Assembly (NCBI RefSeq): GCF_000148645.1
Contig: NC_014541.1
Location: 2,503,139 to 2,567,138 of the forward strand
DNA length: 64,000 nucleotides
Reading direction: 5' to 3'
Source: Ferrimonas balearica DSM 9799
Lineage (GTDB): Bacteria; Pseudomonadota; Gammaproteobacteria; Enterobacterales; Shewanellaceae
Positions 17,131 through 24,709 of this stretch are shown piece after piece. Position 1 is the first letter of the stretch; each line of letters begins with the position of its first letter. The notes below the pieces were generated by a model. That model ran no database searches and was not told the DNA's origin. It saw only the letters and a list, made by a program, of their open reading frames with translations. The translations under genes were made by a program, and so were the position numbers.

Positions 17131-17403
17131 TCAGTAACGCGAGCGACGCGGCGGGCGCGGTTCCCGGGGTTTGGCTTCGTTGACACGAATGTTGCGGCCG
17201 CTCAACGGCTGCTCATTCAACGCTTGGATGGCCTTGAGGCCCTCATCTGAATTGGGCATTTCGACAAAGCCGAACCCTTTGGAACGACCGGTCTCCCGGT
17301 CCATGATGACGTTGGCGCTCAGCACTTCACCGTGGGCAGCAAAGGCCGCCTGCAGGTCTTCTGAGGTGACGGAATAGGACAAATTACCGATGTAGATGTT
17401 CAC
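17131..17403 (-). CDS. Small RRM-type RNA-binding protein
   Basis: A single RNA recognition motif in 90 residues: RNP2 IYIGNLSYSV at the start and RNP1 KGFGFVEM in the middle, ending with an Arg/Pro-rich tail (REPRPPRRSRY) likely to add RNA affinity. I place the start at a GTG (17403), because family members start M-N-I-Y-I/V-G-N-L; the frame upstream is not protein-like. Such proteins in gammaproteobacteria and cyanobacteria are often cold-responsive RNA chaperones. Its leader is long and GC-rich (17404-17585), which may be regulatory. Confidence 0.88.
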   Translation of the reverse strand: MNIYIGNLSYSVTSEDLQAAFAAHGEVLSANVIMDRETGRSKGFGFVEMPNSDEGLKAIQALNEQPLSGRNIRVNEAKPREPRPPRRSRY

Positions 17404-17585
17404 GATTGCTTCTCTGACACTGAGGACTTGTCGTGCTCTCGCTGCGGTTCGGCCAAGTCCCACCGGCCCGCAACGGCCGGCGACGCGCCGGCGCATACCC
17501 CGTCACAGCAATGAGTGATTCGACCGCGCCCAGCGGACCGTCGTCACAGCCACCCAAACACTCTGGCGTTTTAATAGGCAATGTA

Positions 17586-17614
17586 AAGTTAAGCGCAGCT
17601 GCATGACAGGTCAA
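17586..17614 (-). promoter_or_regulatory. Candidate promoter of the RRM gene
   Basis: On the minus strand TTGACC (17614-17609), 17 bases, TAACTT (17591-17586). It would give a leader of about 170 bases containing GC-rich inverted sequences. The rest of the 17404-17738 gap contains only this and the upstream region of the rightward yjfL-type gene. Confidence 0.4.
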
Positions 17615-17738
17615 AGAAATCTCTGCAATCTTTTTGTTTATCAAACGTTTTAACTTGCCCCAAACCGGGGGCTGACCTTGCCTTTTGCCGCGCCATAAGC
17701 GATAACTTTCCCCCACCCTCTAACCGCTGGTTGCCACC

Positions 17739-18149
17739 ATGATCTCTGACTCCCTCTCCGGTTTAACCCCCTTTCTGCTCTATTTCGGCACAGGCCTGGC
17801 AGCGATGGTGCTGTTTAAGGTGCTGTATGCCCTGTTGACCCCGTTCGACGAGTGGCAGCTGGTGAAGCAGGACTTCAATACCGCCGCCGCCATCAGCATC
17901 GGTGGTGCCCTAATGGGTTTCACCCTGGCGCTGGCGTCCGCCGCCAAACACTCCGTCGCCTACAGCGACTTCCTGATCTGGGCGGCCATCGCCATGGCGG
18001 CGCAGTTGTTGGCCTTTGTTGTGGTGCGCTTCGTATTGATGCCCAACATCGTCAGTAAAATCGAGAACAACCAGGTGGCCGGTGCCGTCGTGCTGGCCAG
18101 TGTGAACATCAGTGTGGGCCTGCTGAATGCGGCCTGCATGAGCTACTAA
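17739..18149 (+). CDS. yjfL: YjfL-family (DUF350) inner membrane protein
   Basis: A 136-residue membrane protein with four hydrophobic segments and the DUF350 layout: an early LLYFGTGLAAMVLFKVLYALL helix and later VAGAVVLASVNISVGLLNA. It is first of three genes matching E. coli yjfL-yjfM-yjfC / ygiB-ygiC, whose roles are unclear but probably linked to envelope or polyamine-glutathione-like chemistry. Its stop overlaps a possible ATG of the next gene. The ribosome-binding site is weak (GGTTGCCACC). Confidence 0.85.
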   Translation: MISDSLSGLTPFLLYFGTGLAAMVLFKVLYALLTPFDEWQLVKQDFNTAAAISIGGALMGFTLALASAAKHSVAYSDFLIWAAIAMAAQLLAFVVVRFVLMPNIVSKIENNQVAGAVVLASVNISVGLLNAACMSY

Positions 18150-18160
18150 TGAGGCCGTCG

Positions 18161-18796
18161 ATGAAACGCAGTCAGAATGTCCGGCTCACCCGCTTCCGCA
18201 AAACCCTGCCCACCGCCACCACGGTCGCGGTTTCCATCTCGCTGGTGCTGTCCGGATGCAGCCCGGCGCCCCGCGAAGAAGCCCAGATCTACCGAAATGC
18301 CGACGAGTGCATGCAGGTCTACCCGGATCAGGGCGAACTGTGCCAGCAGGTGTTTGGCTCCGCCCAGATGGACCACCTCGCCAGCGCGCCGCGCTTTACC
18401 GACCAGCAGCAATGCGAAATGGAGTTTGGCCCCGGCAACTGCGAAAGCGCACCGGAAGGCAGCCAGGGTAACGCCAGCGGCGGCAGCTGGTTTATGCCGA
18501 TGATGATGGGCTACATGATGGGTAACCTGATGGGCGGACGCAGCGTGCGCCAGGCTCCGGTGTACAGCTCCAGCTCCCGCACCTCACCGCTGCGCGACAA
18601 GCTGGTGACCGCCAACGGCGATGTGGTGGGCAACCGGGGCGACCGCACCGTTCGTCCGGCCCCCAGCGCGTTCCAGAAGCCCAGCACCCCGACCCGGGTG
18701 ACTCAGGCCGGGGGCTTTGGCCGCATGGCTAAGCAGAAAGCGCAAACCAACCGCGCCACCGGCAGTCGCTCCTCCAGCCGCAGTTTCGGAGGCTAA
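18161..18796 (+). CDS. ygiB: YgiB-family (DUF1190) lipoprotein-like protein
   Basis: About 211 residues from ATG 18161; an ATG at 18149 is also in frame but 18161 has GAGG at good spacing and gives the family start MKR. The hydrophobic N-terminal stretch TVAVSISLVLSGCSP resembles a lipobox-like export signal. Cys-containing patterns (YRNADECMQVYP, QQCEMEFGPGNC) and a Met/Gly-rich MPMMMGYMMGNLMGG segment are typical of DUF1190. The C-terminus is basic and Ser-rich (RSSSRSFGG). Directly abuts ygiC. Function unknown in the family. Confidence 0.88.
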   Translation: MKRSQNVRLTRFRKTLPTATTVAVSISLVLSGCSPAPREEAQIYRNADECMQVYPDQGELCQQVFGSAQMDHLASAPRFTDQQQCEMEFGPGNCESAPEGSQGNASGGSWFMPMMMGYMMGNLMGGRSVRQAPVYSSSSRTSPLRDKLVTANGDVVGNRGDRTVRPAPSAFQKPSTPTRVTQAGGFGRMAKQKAQTNRATGSRSSSRSFGG

Positions 18797-19963
18797 ATGC
18801 AGCGTTTAACCGTATCGCCCCGCCCCCATTGGCAGGAGCAGGCCCGTGAGTATGGGTTCCACTTCCATACCATGCACGGCGAGCCCTACTGGGATGAAAC
18901 CCGCTACTACGCGTTCACGCTGGAGCAGATTGAGCGGGATCTGGAGGCCCCCACCGAGGAGCTGAACCAGATGTGCCTGGAGGTGGTGGATCAGGTGGTC
19001 AACAACGAAAACCTGCTGCGCCGCTTTGCCATTCCGGAAGCCCATTGGGATCTGGTGCGCAGCTCCTGGCGCATGCGCGAGCCACACCTCTACGCCCGGA
19101 TGGACCTGGCCTACGACGGCAACGGCCCGGCCAAGTTGCTGGAAAACAATGCCGACACCCCCACCAGCCTGTACGAGAGCGCCTTCTTCCAATGGCTCTG
19201 GCTGGAGGACCGCATTAAGGACGGCACCCTGCAACCGGGCACCGACCAGTTTAACGGGGTGCAGGAAGCGCTGATCGCCCGCTTTGCCGAGCTGAAACAG
19301 CAGTGGCCGCCGGTGCCGTTGCACTTCGCCAGTTGTGAAGAGAGCGACGAAGACCGCGGCACCGTGCAGTACCTGGCGGACTGCGCCGAGGAAGCGGGCT
19401 TCAGCACCCTCTATACCGCCATCGAGCAGATCGGTCTCTCCAAACATAAGCAGTTTGTCGATGCGGACGGTGAGGTGATCCGGGCCTGCTTTAAGCTCTA
19501 TCCGTGGGAATTTATGCTGCGCGAAGAGTTTGGCGAGTACCTGCAAAAAGCCAATGTGCGCTGGCTGGAGCCGGCCTGGAAATCGATTCTCTCCAATAAG
19601 GCGATTCTGCCGGTGCTGTGGCATAACCATCCGAACCACCCCAACCTGCTGCCGGCCTACTTCCCGGACCACCTGGATAAGTGCAACGAAAGCCAGTTGG
19701 TGAAGAAGCCGATCTACTCCCGCGAGGGGGCCAATATCGAGATCCTCGATAACGGCAAGGTGGTGGAGAGCTCCGAAGGCGCCTATGGCGAAGAGGGTGT
19801 GATCTATCAGGCCTACCATGCCCTGCCCAAGTTCGGCGAGGACCACGCGCTTATCGGCTCCTGGCTGGTGGGCGACCAGGCCTGCGGCATCTCCGTACGG
19901 GAAGACCACAGTCGCATCACTCAGGACCTGTCCCGCTTTATCCCCCACATCATCCTGCCCTGA
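18797..19963 (+). CDS. ygiC: YgiC-family glutathionylspermidine-synthase-like ATP-grasp ligase
   Basis: A 388-residue homologue of the synthetase domain of glutathionylspermidine synthase. Visible family features: YGFHFHTMHGEPYWDE near the N-terminus, ARMDLAYDGNGPAKLLENNAD and PLHFASCEESDEDRGTVQYL; later LWHNHPNHPNLLPAY, KKPIYSREGANIEI and HALIGSWLVGDQACG with ATP-grasp-type residues. It lacks an amidase domain. GGAGG in the ygiB end serves as its ribosome-binding site, so the two are coupled. E. coli YgiC/YjfC have not been shown to make glutathionylspermidine, so the peptide-polyamine product is unknown. Confidence 0.92.
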   Translation: MQRLTVSPRPHWQEQAREYGFHFHTMHGEPYWDETRYYAFTLEQIERDLEAPTEELNQMCLEVVDQVVNNENLLRRFAIPEAHWDLVRSSWRMREPHLYARMDLAYDGNGPAKLLENNADTPTSLYESAFFQWLWLEDRIKDGTLQPGTDQFNGVQEALIARFAELKQQWPPVPLHFASCEESDEDRGTVQYLADCAEEAGFSTLYTAIEQIGLSKHKQFVDADGEVIRACFKLYPWEFMLREEFGEYLQKANVRWLEPAWKSILSNKAILPVLWHNHPNHPNLLPAYFPDHLDKCNESQLVKKPIYSREGANIEILDNGKVVESSEGAYGEEGVIYQAYHALPKFGEDHALIGSWLVGDQACGISVREDHSRITQDLSRFIPHIILP

Positions 19964-19974
19964 GCCTCCCAACC

Positions 19975-20012
19975 CTGCCCCGTTCCGTCCGCCAGAGGGC
20001 GTAACGGGGCAG
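19975..20012 (+). terminator. Likely terminator after ygiC
   Basis: CTGCCCCGTT (19975-19984) pairs with AACGGGGCAG (20003-20012), a 10-bp stem with an 18-base apical part. Only a short T-run follows, so efficiency is uncertain. Confidence 0.5.
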
Positions 20013-20105
20013 GAGTTTGCTGGCTATGTTGTTTGATCGCTTCTTGTTGTTTGCTTTGGGTCAGAATGACGCCAAACGCCCCACACCAGCCGTTCAGAGG
20101 CTTGG

Positions 20106-20230
20106 CGGTAACGCCAAATTAAGTAGTGAGTAACGCTACCACCCAACTAAACCATTGTGCCGTAAACACTTAAGCCGATTCAAACTAAAAATGCCAAGCG
20201 TTACGAATCTGCTTAAATTTATTGTTATGC
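20106..20230 (-). repeat. attC3: Integron attC site 3 (distal end of the cassette cluster)
   Basis: About 125 bp downstream of the third cassette gene, which overlaps its first box. Read on the minus strand it begins GCATAAC (20230-20224), contains paired internal boxes TAACGC and GCGTTA, and ends GGCGTTACCG. The final box (GTTACCG) departs from GTTRRRY. This is expected if its last bases come from the target site and not from a following cassette. Confidence 0.75.
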
Positions 20231-21133
20231 GATTGTGTTATCAGGATAGTCAGGGGTTAGCCTTTCAATTTCCCATGCTGGATAATCAAAGTCATCAGCG
20301 ATAGACATAATTAGCCTTATACTTTCAAGTGCTGAGGTAGCTAGTTCGTTTTCAACAACATGCAGCGAAAAAGGAGGCTGAGTATATGAACCCAATATAT
20401 CTGTGAACATAGTATCTGATACAACACCAGCATGTTCAGGACTTAATACCAACGAACGATAAGCAGATTTTGCTAAATAAAAATTAACCATATGAGCCCA
20501 CCCCTTAGGCATTTGATAGCCCATTATTGGATTGTTATTATGCTCAAATGGATTCCAACTATCACTCATTGGGGTAGCTACGAAGCATAAATGAGGCGTC
20601 AAGGGGTAAATAAGATAGCTACCCGGAAGCTCAATAAAGCCAGTTTGTAAAACGGGATTGTCAGTCCGTACAAGGTAGTCTTCGGCATGAGTTTCCAACA
20701 ACAGCCAATTTCTATTCGCCACGTAATTTAAATCAAGGCATTCTTGACAGCCGACTCGATCACACATTGGCTGAGACTCAACCCCAGTCAATTCAACCGC
20801 TTTCTTTTCATATTCCATGTAACTAGGCGTTCTTACCAACTGAGACAGTATGAATTGCGCCCACAAAAATCTGTCATCTTTACTTAGTTCATTGTAAGTA
20901 ATGAGCTTTTCATAGAGCGGCGCAACTTTAGTTTCTAGCTCTTTATCCAAGGCATGTTCAACTGCCCAAGTATACAAACCTCGCTTTCGACCCCATTGTT
21001 TTTTTCCTTTTGTTCCTTTTTTAACGGACGTAGAGTACTCACACCAAAAGTAAGACATGAAGTTAGAGTCGTCAGCCCAATACTTGTTGCTAAATTTGGG
21101 AACATAATGGGATAGAGGTTTTTTCTTTGCCAC
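20225..21133 (-). CDS. Cassette gene: DUF4238-family protein
   Basis: A 302-residue protein with the features of DUF4238: the N-terminal SHYVPKFSNKYW motif, FLWAQFILSQLVRTP in the middle, and a later DYLVRTDNPVLQTG plus YLIYPLTPHLCFVA region. It starts at a GTG (21133) with GGAG upstream. DUF4238 proteins are of unknown function and are common in genomic islands. The gene is AT-rich compared with flanking chromosome. It sits between attC2 and attC3 in the same orientation as the other cassettes, with only about 20 bases between the attC2 boundary and the start, as in typical promoterless cassettes. Confidence 0.8.
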   Translation of the reverse strand: MAKKKPLSHYVPKFSNKYWADDSNFMSYFWCEYSTSVKKGTKGKKQWGRKRGLYTWAVEHALDKELETKVAPLYEKLITYNELSKDDRFLWAQFILSQLVRTPSYMEYEKKAVELTGVESQPMCDRVGCQECLDLNYVANRNWLLLETHAEDYLVRTDNPVLQTGFIELPGSYLIYPLTPHLCFVATPMSDSWNPFEHNNNPIMGYQMPKGWAHMVNFYLAKSAYRSLVLSPEHAGVVSDTMFTDILGSYTQPPFSLHVVENELATSALESIRLIMSIADDFDYPAWEIERLTPDYPDNTIA

Positions 21134-21155
21134 TAGCTAGTTTCTCCAATAAATC

Positions 21156-21239
21156 GCATAACGCCACTATAAAAGGCGCGAACGAAGTGAGCGTCCAGCC
21201 CGCGTTTTTTGCGGGCGTTTTTTGATGGCCTTGTTATGC
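21156..21239 (-). repeat. attC2: Integron attC site 2
   Basis: An 84-bp imperfect inverted repeat. On the minus strand it begins GCATAAC (21239-21233) and ends GTTATGC (21162-21156). The interior has complementary GGCC/GGCG-containing boxes and a GC-rich hairpin (GCCCGC, T-run, GCGGGC) that could also act as a terminator. The outer boxes deviate at one base from RYYYAAC/GTTRRRY. The stop codon of the second cassette gene lies within the first box. Confidence 0.8.
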
Positions 21240-21569
21240 ATTTACTAACGAAATTAGATCGCCAAAACCCCAGATTAAAGTACCTAGGATTACAGTGATA
21301 TGTGCAAAATACTGTAGATTTTTCTCTCTGTCTGTAAGGAGTGTGGCCTTGCCAACATCTCCGAGAGAAACTGGACCGCCCGGCTTATATGAGGTTTCTT
21401 GCTGACCTTTGGTAGATATTTTGTACTCAAGAACTACACCACAAAGGGTAAGAACTGCTCCAGACCTACCAAAAAGAGATATTTGATCTGTGATGCTTGC
21501 CAAGTCGGTGTAGATAGAAGCTAAAGAAACCAGCCATGCTATAACGACGATTGCTGCTGCGGGTATCAT
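21234..21569 (-). CDS. Cassette gene: small membrane protein of unknown function
   Basis: A 111-residue protein with hydrophobic segments at the N-terminus (AAAIVVIAWLVSLASIY), around SGAVLTLCGVVLEY and at the C-terminus (FAHITVILGTLIWGFGDLI). A soluble loop with KPGGPVSLGDVGKATLL lies between. A very good AAGGAGAAAA ribosome-binding site precedes the ATG. It is the middle cassette of the cluster. I do not recognise the family. Confidence 0.7.
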   Translation of the reverse strand: MIPAAAIVVIAWLVSLASIYTDLASITDQISLFGRSGAVLTLCGVVLEYKISTKGQQETSYKPGGPVSLGDVGKATLLTDREKNLQYFAHITVILGTLIWGFGDLISLVNA

Positions 21570-21584
21570 TTTTTCTCCTTTATT

Positions 21585-21710
21585 GCATAACGCCCGCTTA
21601 AGGGGCAGACAACGCCACTACCAACTTCCCGCGTAACGCCGTAAACACGATAACCAACGCATAGTAAAAATGCCACGCGTTGGCTGTCCCTCTTAAAGCG
21701 ATTGTTAGGC
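21585..21710 (-). repeat. attC1: Integron attC site 1 (Vibrio-repeat-like)
   Basis: A 126-bp element. On the minus strand it begins GCCTAAC (21710-21704), a perfect RYYYAAC box, runs through CGCTTTAAGAGGGACAG and CAACGCGTGGCATTT, and ends in TGCCCCTTAAGCGGGCGTT then ATGC at 21585. Length and internal words match the Vibrio/Shewanella attC type very closely. It follows the first cassette gene, whose stop is inside the first box. Confidence 0.92.
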
Positions 21711-22259
21711 TTTTTCAAGCTTGAATGCCTGCTCTATTAGTGGCAAGCACAATGAATGAAACCACTCTTCAGCAATTTTAATTTGCTCGATCTCATTTCC
21801 ACTTACCATCATTTCACGGCAATCTTTAGGGTGTGTAAGTCGGTTCCGAATGGCAACGCTTTTTCTAAACTCATTAAAACCGTTATGTGAAAATGCTGAT
21901 GCAACAAACTCTTCCATCCCTACGCACTTACCTAACGTCTCGAAGGTAAACTTAAAACCAGGTAAGAATGACAGAAATTCTTCTTTTTGCTTCAACCTTC
22001 CTTTTGAATCTAGCTTATAAGTTGACTCACTTAAAAAGCTTAATGTGGGATAGTCCAGAGTAAACATCTCACCCTCAACACCAGCAATCAGATACTGTCG
22101 GATACGGAATGTCACTCCCTCTACCATTGAGAACACCGTTTTAGCATATGTTCGATCCCAAAAACCTGTGTGTGTATCAGAAAGGTTCTTTGCACATTGT
22201 TGAGTATCTGATTTTAGACCCAAATAAAGAGCACAAAGCTCTGAACGCTCTACGTTCAT
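21705..22259 (-). CDS. Cassette gene: unknown protein with a HEPN-like RX4H motif
   Basis: A mostly helical 184-residue protein. Near residues 136-146 it has VAIRNRLTHPKDC, resembling the RX4-6H signature of HEPN domains found in nuclease toxins and defence proteins. The assignment is tentative because the rest of the fold cannot be judged by eye. Ribosome-binding site GAGGT precedes the ATG. It is the first cassette after the GTTAGGC junction, and so the one nearest any upstream promoter. AT-rich compared with the flanking chromosome. Alternative: an unrelated helical hypothetical. Confidence 0.65.
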   Translation of the reverse strand: MNVERSELCALYLGLKSDTQQCAKNLSDTHTGFWDRTYAKTVFSMVEGVTFRIRQYLIAGVEGEMFTLDYPTLSFLSESTYKLDSKGRLKQKEEFLSFLPGFKFTFETLGKCVGMEEFVASAFSHNGFNEFRKSVAIRNRLTHPKDCREMMVSGNEIEQIKIAEEWFHSLCLPLIEQAFKLEKA

Positions 22260-22283
22260 TTACTACCTCAAAAGTTTAAAAAA

Positions 22284-22333
22284 GCCTAACAGTGTGCTTA
22301 TTGCGCCTACAAGCACCTTGGGAGGCGCAATAA
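22284..22333 (-). repeat. Left recombination junction of the cassette cluster with an adjacent inverted repeat
   Basis: On the minus strand the first cassette is preceded by a perfect integron core GTTAGGC (22290-22284). Just outside lies a perfect 11-bp inverted repeat, TTATTGCGCCT (22298-22308) and AGGCGCAATAA (22323-22333). No second RYYYAAC box at attC distance was found, so this is either a degenerate attI or attC, or a chromosomal site used as a secondary target. Confidence 0.6.
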
Positions 22334-22791
22334 CTCCGGCGAAAGTTCGCCAAACTTATCAAGCGATCCTCGTTGAATCAATATCTTAGGTGTCGTTTGA
22401 GACTGTCCTATGGGTGAAACAGAGAATCTATCCGGTGAAGGTGCGCCTGTCCTAACGAACGACCGCTACTGGCGCCAAACCAGCCCCACGTCAAGTCCAA
22501 CAAAGATAAGCCCCGGCCGGATCAGCTTCAGAGAGGTTTGGTTATTTTCCCGCACCTTGAAGGGCAGTTCATCCTACCCACTCGCCCCCACCATCACCAG
22601 CCAGCTTCTGCCCACTCTGCCCCTTTCTCCTAATAACAGCCCCGCCCCTCAGTGAACCCCACTCACCAATCGCATCACATTATTGAGCTGTTGTATTGGT
22701 GCATCCGTCCGATTTCAATTTGACGGGTTAACCTGACGACCACAGTGAATACCCATCGATGGCTCTCGCGGCACCCACACCATAAGGACAG
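22334..22791. other. Gene-free gap beside the cassette cluster
   Basis: About 460 bases without a convincing gene. No integrase fragment is seen on either strand. A possible promoter word TTGACG (22720-22725) lies about 65 bases before the next gene but the -10 is poor. A short frame at 22410-22655 is Ser/Pro-rich and lacks a ribosome-binding site. Confidence 0.5.
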
Positions 22792-24597
22792 ATGTTGAAT
22801 ACTCACACGCTACGCACACACCGGCTGTTTTACGGTGGCGGCCTTAACCAAGTGCAGGTTCATGACGAGTCCCAAACACCCACTGCATTGTTAAGCCAGT
22901 TCGAACTGGCCGGTAGCGAACACGATGTGGTGTTGCTGTCCTGGCTCAGTGACGACCGCATCGTCGCGCTGGATGAGCGAGGCAACCTCTACCTCTGGCC
23001 ATTCCGGCCCGGCATAAAGGTAGCGATAGAGCCGGTGCTGGCGTTGAATTTGATGCCCTTTAAAGATGCCAGCCTGCAAGGGTCGAACCTGTGGCTGATG
23101 GCCCGCGAACAGGGGGAGCGATTAAGCCAACGTCGCCTGTTCCGGATCGATCTGGTTGCTCTTCAGGTCACCCAGTATCCGCCCTGTGAGTTCGATTTTG
23201 TTGGTGGCAGCATGGTCGCGCTGGAGAACGGCGACTTTGCCTTCTACCAGCGCAGCGGCAAACCCGGCTATCCGTTCCGCACCCATGGCCTGGTTCGTTA
23301 CGCCCCCCGGAGTGGTCAGGTCAGCCTGTTGCCGCTGACCGGCAAACCCGCACCGGAGACGATATCGGTGCGCGAGAGGTTCTTTTTTCAGCATCGTCAT
23401 GGCCTGGCCCTGACCGCTGACACCGAGTCGCTTACCGCCATCCAAGGCACTGATGGCGAGACGGCGTACCAATTCGAGCTGCAGCTGATCGACTTTCACC
23501 GCCAGCAGATGCGCTGGTCACGACCGGTACGCGCCCTGTTGCCGAACCAGATCGCGGATGAGTATGACTGCGATGAGCTGGTGGAAGCGCTGGACGCCAT
23601 CGCCGGGGGCGACCAGCGTGCTTGCCACAACGATGAGCTGCAGCGTTTTGTTGAGTGCCTGACCAGCGCGACACTGAGCGACGATGGCGAACGGATCTGG
23701 CTGGGCTGGCAGGACGGCTGCGTACAATGCCTGTCGTTGCAGGGTGAACTCCTGTCACCGCTGTACCAGCTTCAACAGGAAACCGCCAAAGACGAGCGGG
23801 CATCGTTGAGCCCTTGGCATGATCAGCTGACCCTCCTTGATGTCAAAACCGATGGGCAAGCGCCCGCCAGCAGCATCCTGACCCTGTCCATGGGTGACCC
23901 CGAGTGGGCAACCCTCTGGCAGGTTGCACTTCCCTCTGTTGCGCCTGGCTCCCTGTGTCAGGGGGCAGAGCCCCAACCAGCACTCTGCCAGCGTATCGGC
24001 TTCGATCTGCAGCTGCCTGAGCCTCTGTTGGGAACGCCTGTGCCCAGCGGCCAACTGGATATCCCCTGCCGGGACTCAGAGGATCAAGGTGAGCGTCTGG
24101 CGTCCCTCACGCAGCTCAATGCCCTGATGCCAGCGTTGGCCACCTATTTTGAGCGCCATACTCAGGCCGGGCACCTCTTCTTCGCCTTTGTCGCCACGCA
24201 ACCGGGTGGCGATAAAGTGCACAGTGAAAAGCAGTTTTTCCCGGCGGTGGCCGCTGGCAATGATCAGGACCGTGAGCAGCTGGCACAGTTGATTGAGCAC
24301 TTTAACCATTGGCCCTGCGCGTCCCGGCTGATGGGCCAGGCTGGTGCACCGGTCCTGGCCGACGCGGTGCTGTCGCTGATCGACCGGGCAGACTATCTGC
24401 CCCTATTGGCCCGCTATTTCAACGCCATTGGCCAGCAGGAGTCGGTTCAACGTTATCACCTCAACCGGACTCTGCCGGCGCTGCGCGAAATCCACGCAGG
24501 CACTTCTGAACTGGCGGCCTTTAACCAGCAGGTGCCACCGCCCTGGAACAACCTCAATCACACTGTCGTCAGCACCTGTGACTATGACGATGACTGA
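22792..24597 (+). CDS. Unknown 601-residue cytoplasmic protein, possibly beta-propeller
   Basis: I do not recognise the family. There is no signal peptide or membrane segment. Repeated short beta motifs such as DRIVALDERGNLYLWPF and GERIWLGWQDGCVQCLSLQGEL look like WD40 or related propeller blades. The C-terminal 150 residues (FFAFVATQPGGDKVHSE onward) look alpha-helical and different. The ATG follows ATAAGGACAG, a good ribosome-binding site. Codon use is like the surrounding core genes and not like the cassettes. It is a single-gene unit closed by a 13-bp hairpin. Confidence 0.75.
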   Translation: MLNTHTLRTHRLFYGGGLNQVQVHDESQTPTALLSQFELAGSEHDVVLLSWLSDDRIVALDERGNLYLWPFRPGIKVAIEPVLALNLMPFKDASLQGSNLWLMAREQGERLSQRRLFRIDLVALQVTQYPPCEFDFVGGSMVALENGDFAFYQRSGKPGYPFRTHGLVRYAPRSGQVSLLPLTGKPAPETISVRERFFFQHRHGLALTADTESLTAIQGTDGETAYQFELQLIDFHRQQMRWSRPVRALLPNQIADEYDCDELVEALDAIAGGDQRACHNDELQRFVECLTSATLSDDGERIWLGWQDGCVQCLSLQGELLSPLYQLQQETAKDERASLSPWHDQLTLLDVKTDGQAPASSILTLSMGDPEWATLWQVALPSVAPGSLCQGAEPQPALCQRIGFDLQLPEPLLGTPVPSGQLDIPCRDSEDQGERLASLTQLNALMPALATYFERHTQAGHLFFAFVATQPGGDKVHSEKQFFPAVAAGNDQDREQLAQLIEHFNHWPCASRLMGQAGAPVLADAVLSLIDRADYLPLLARYFNAIGQQESVQRYHLNRTLPALREIHAGTSELAAFNQQVPPPWNNLNHTVVSTCDYDDD

Positions 24598-24647
24598 CGG
24601 GCCTGAGTGCCTTGCCCACACCCGGGCCTCAAGGGGCTGACAAACGA

Positions 24648-24683
24648 TTGTGGGTCACTGTAATTCCGCGCAGTGACCCACAA
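24648..24683. terminator. Bidirectional 13-bp hairpin between convergent genes
   Basis: TTGTGGGTCACTG (24648-24660) and CAGTGACCCACAA (24671-24683) are perfect complements around a 10-base loop. No long T-run on either side. It lies between convergent genes and probably separates their transcripts. Confidence 0.6.
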
Positions 24684-24709
24684 CCGTCTTCACACCTTAG
24701 TGGCCGGGA

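Noticed and set aside
18806-19972. 388-codon antisense frame opposite ygiC
   Set aside because: Same explanation; ygiC has a ribosome-binding site, operon context and family motifs.
22334-22791. Integron integrase beside the cassette cluster
   Set aside because: No frame with tyrosine recombinase motifs is present on either strand; the longest frame (22410-22655) is low-complexity without a ribosome-binding site.
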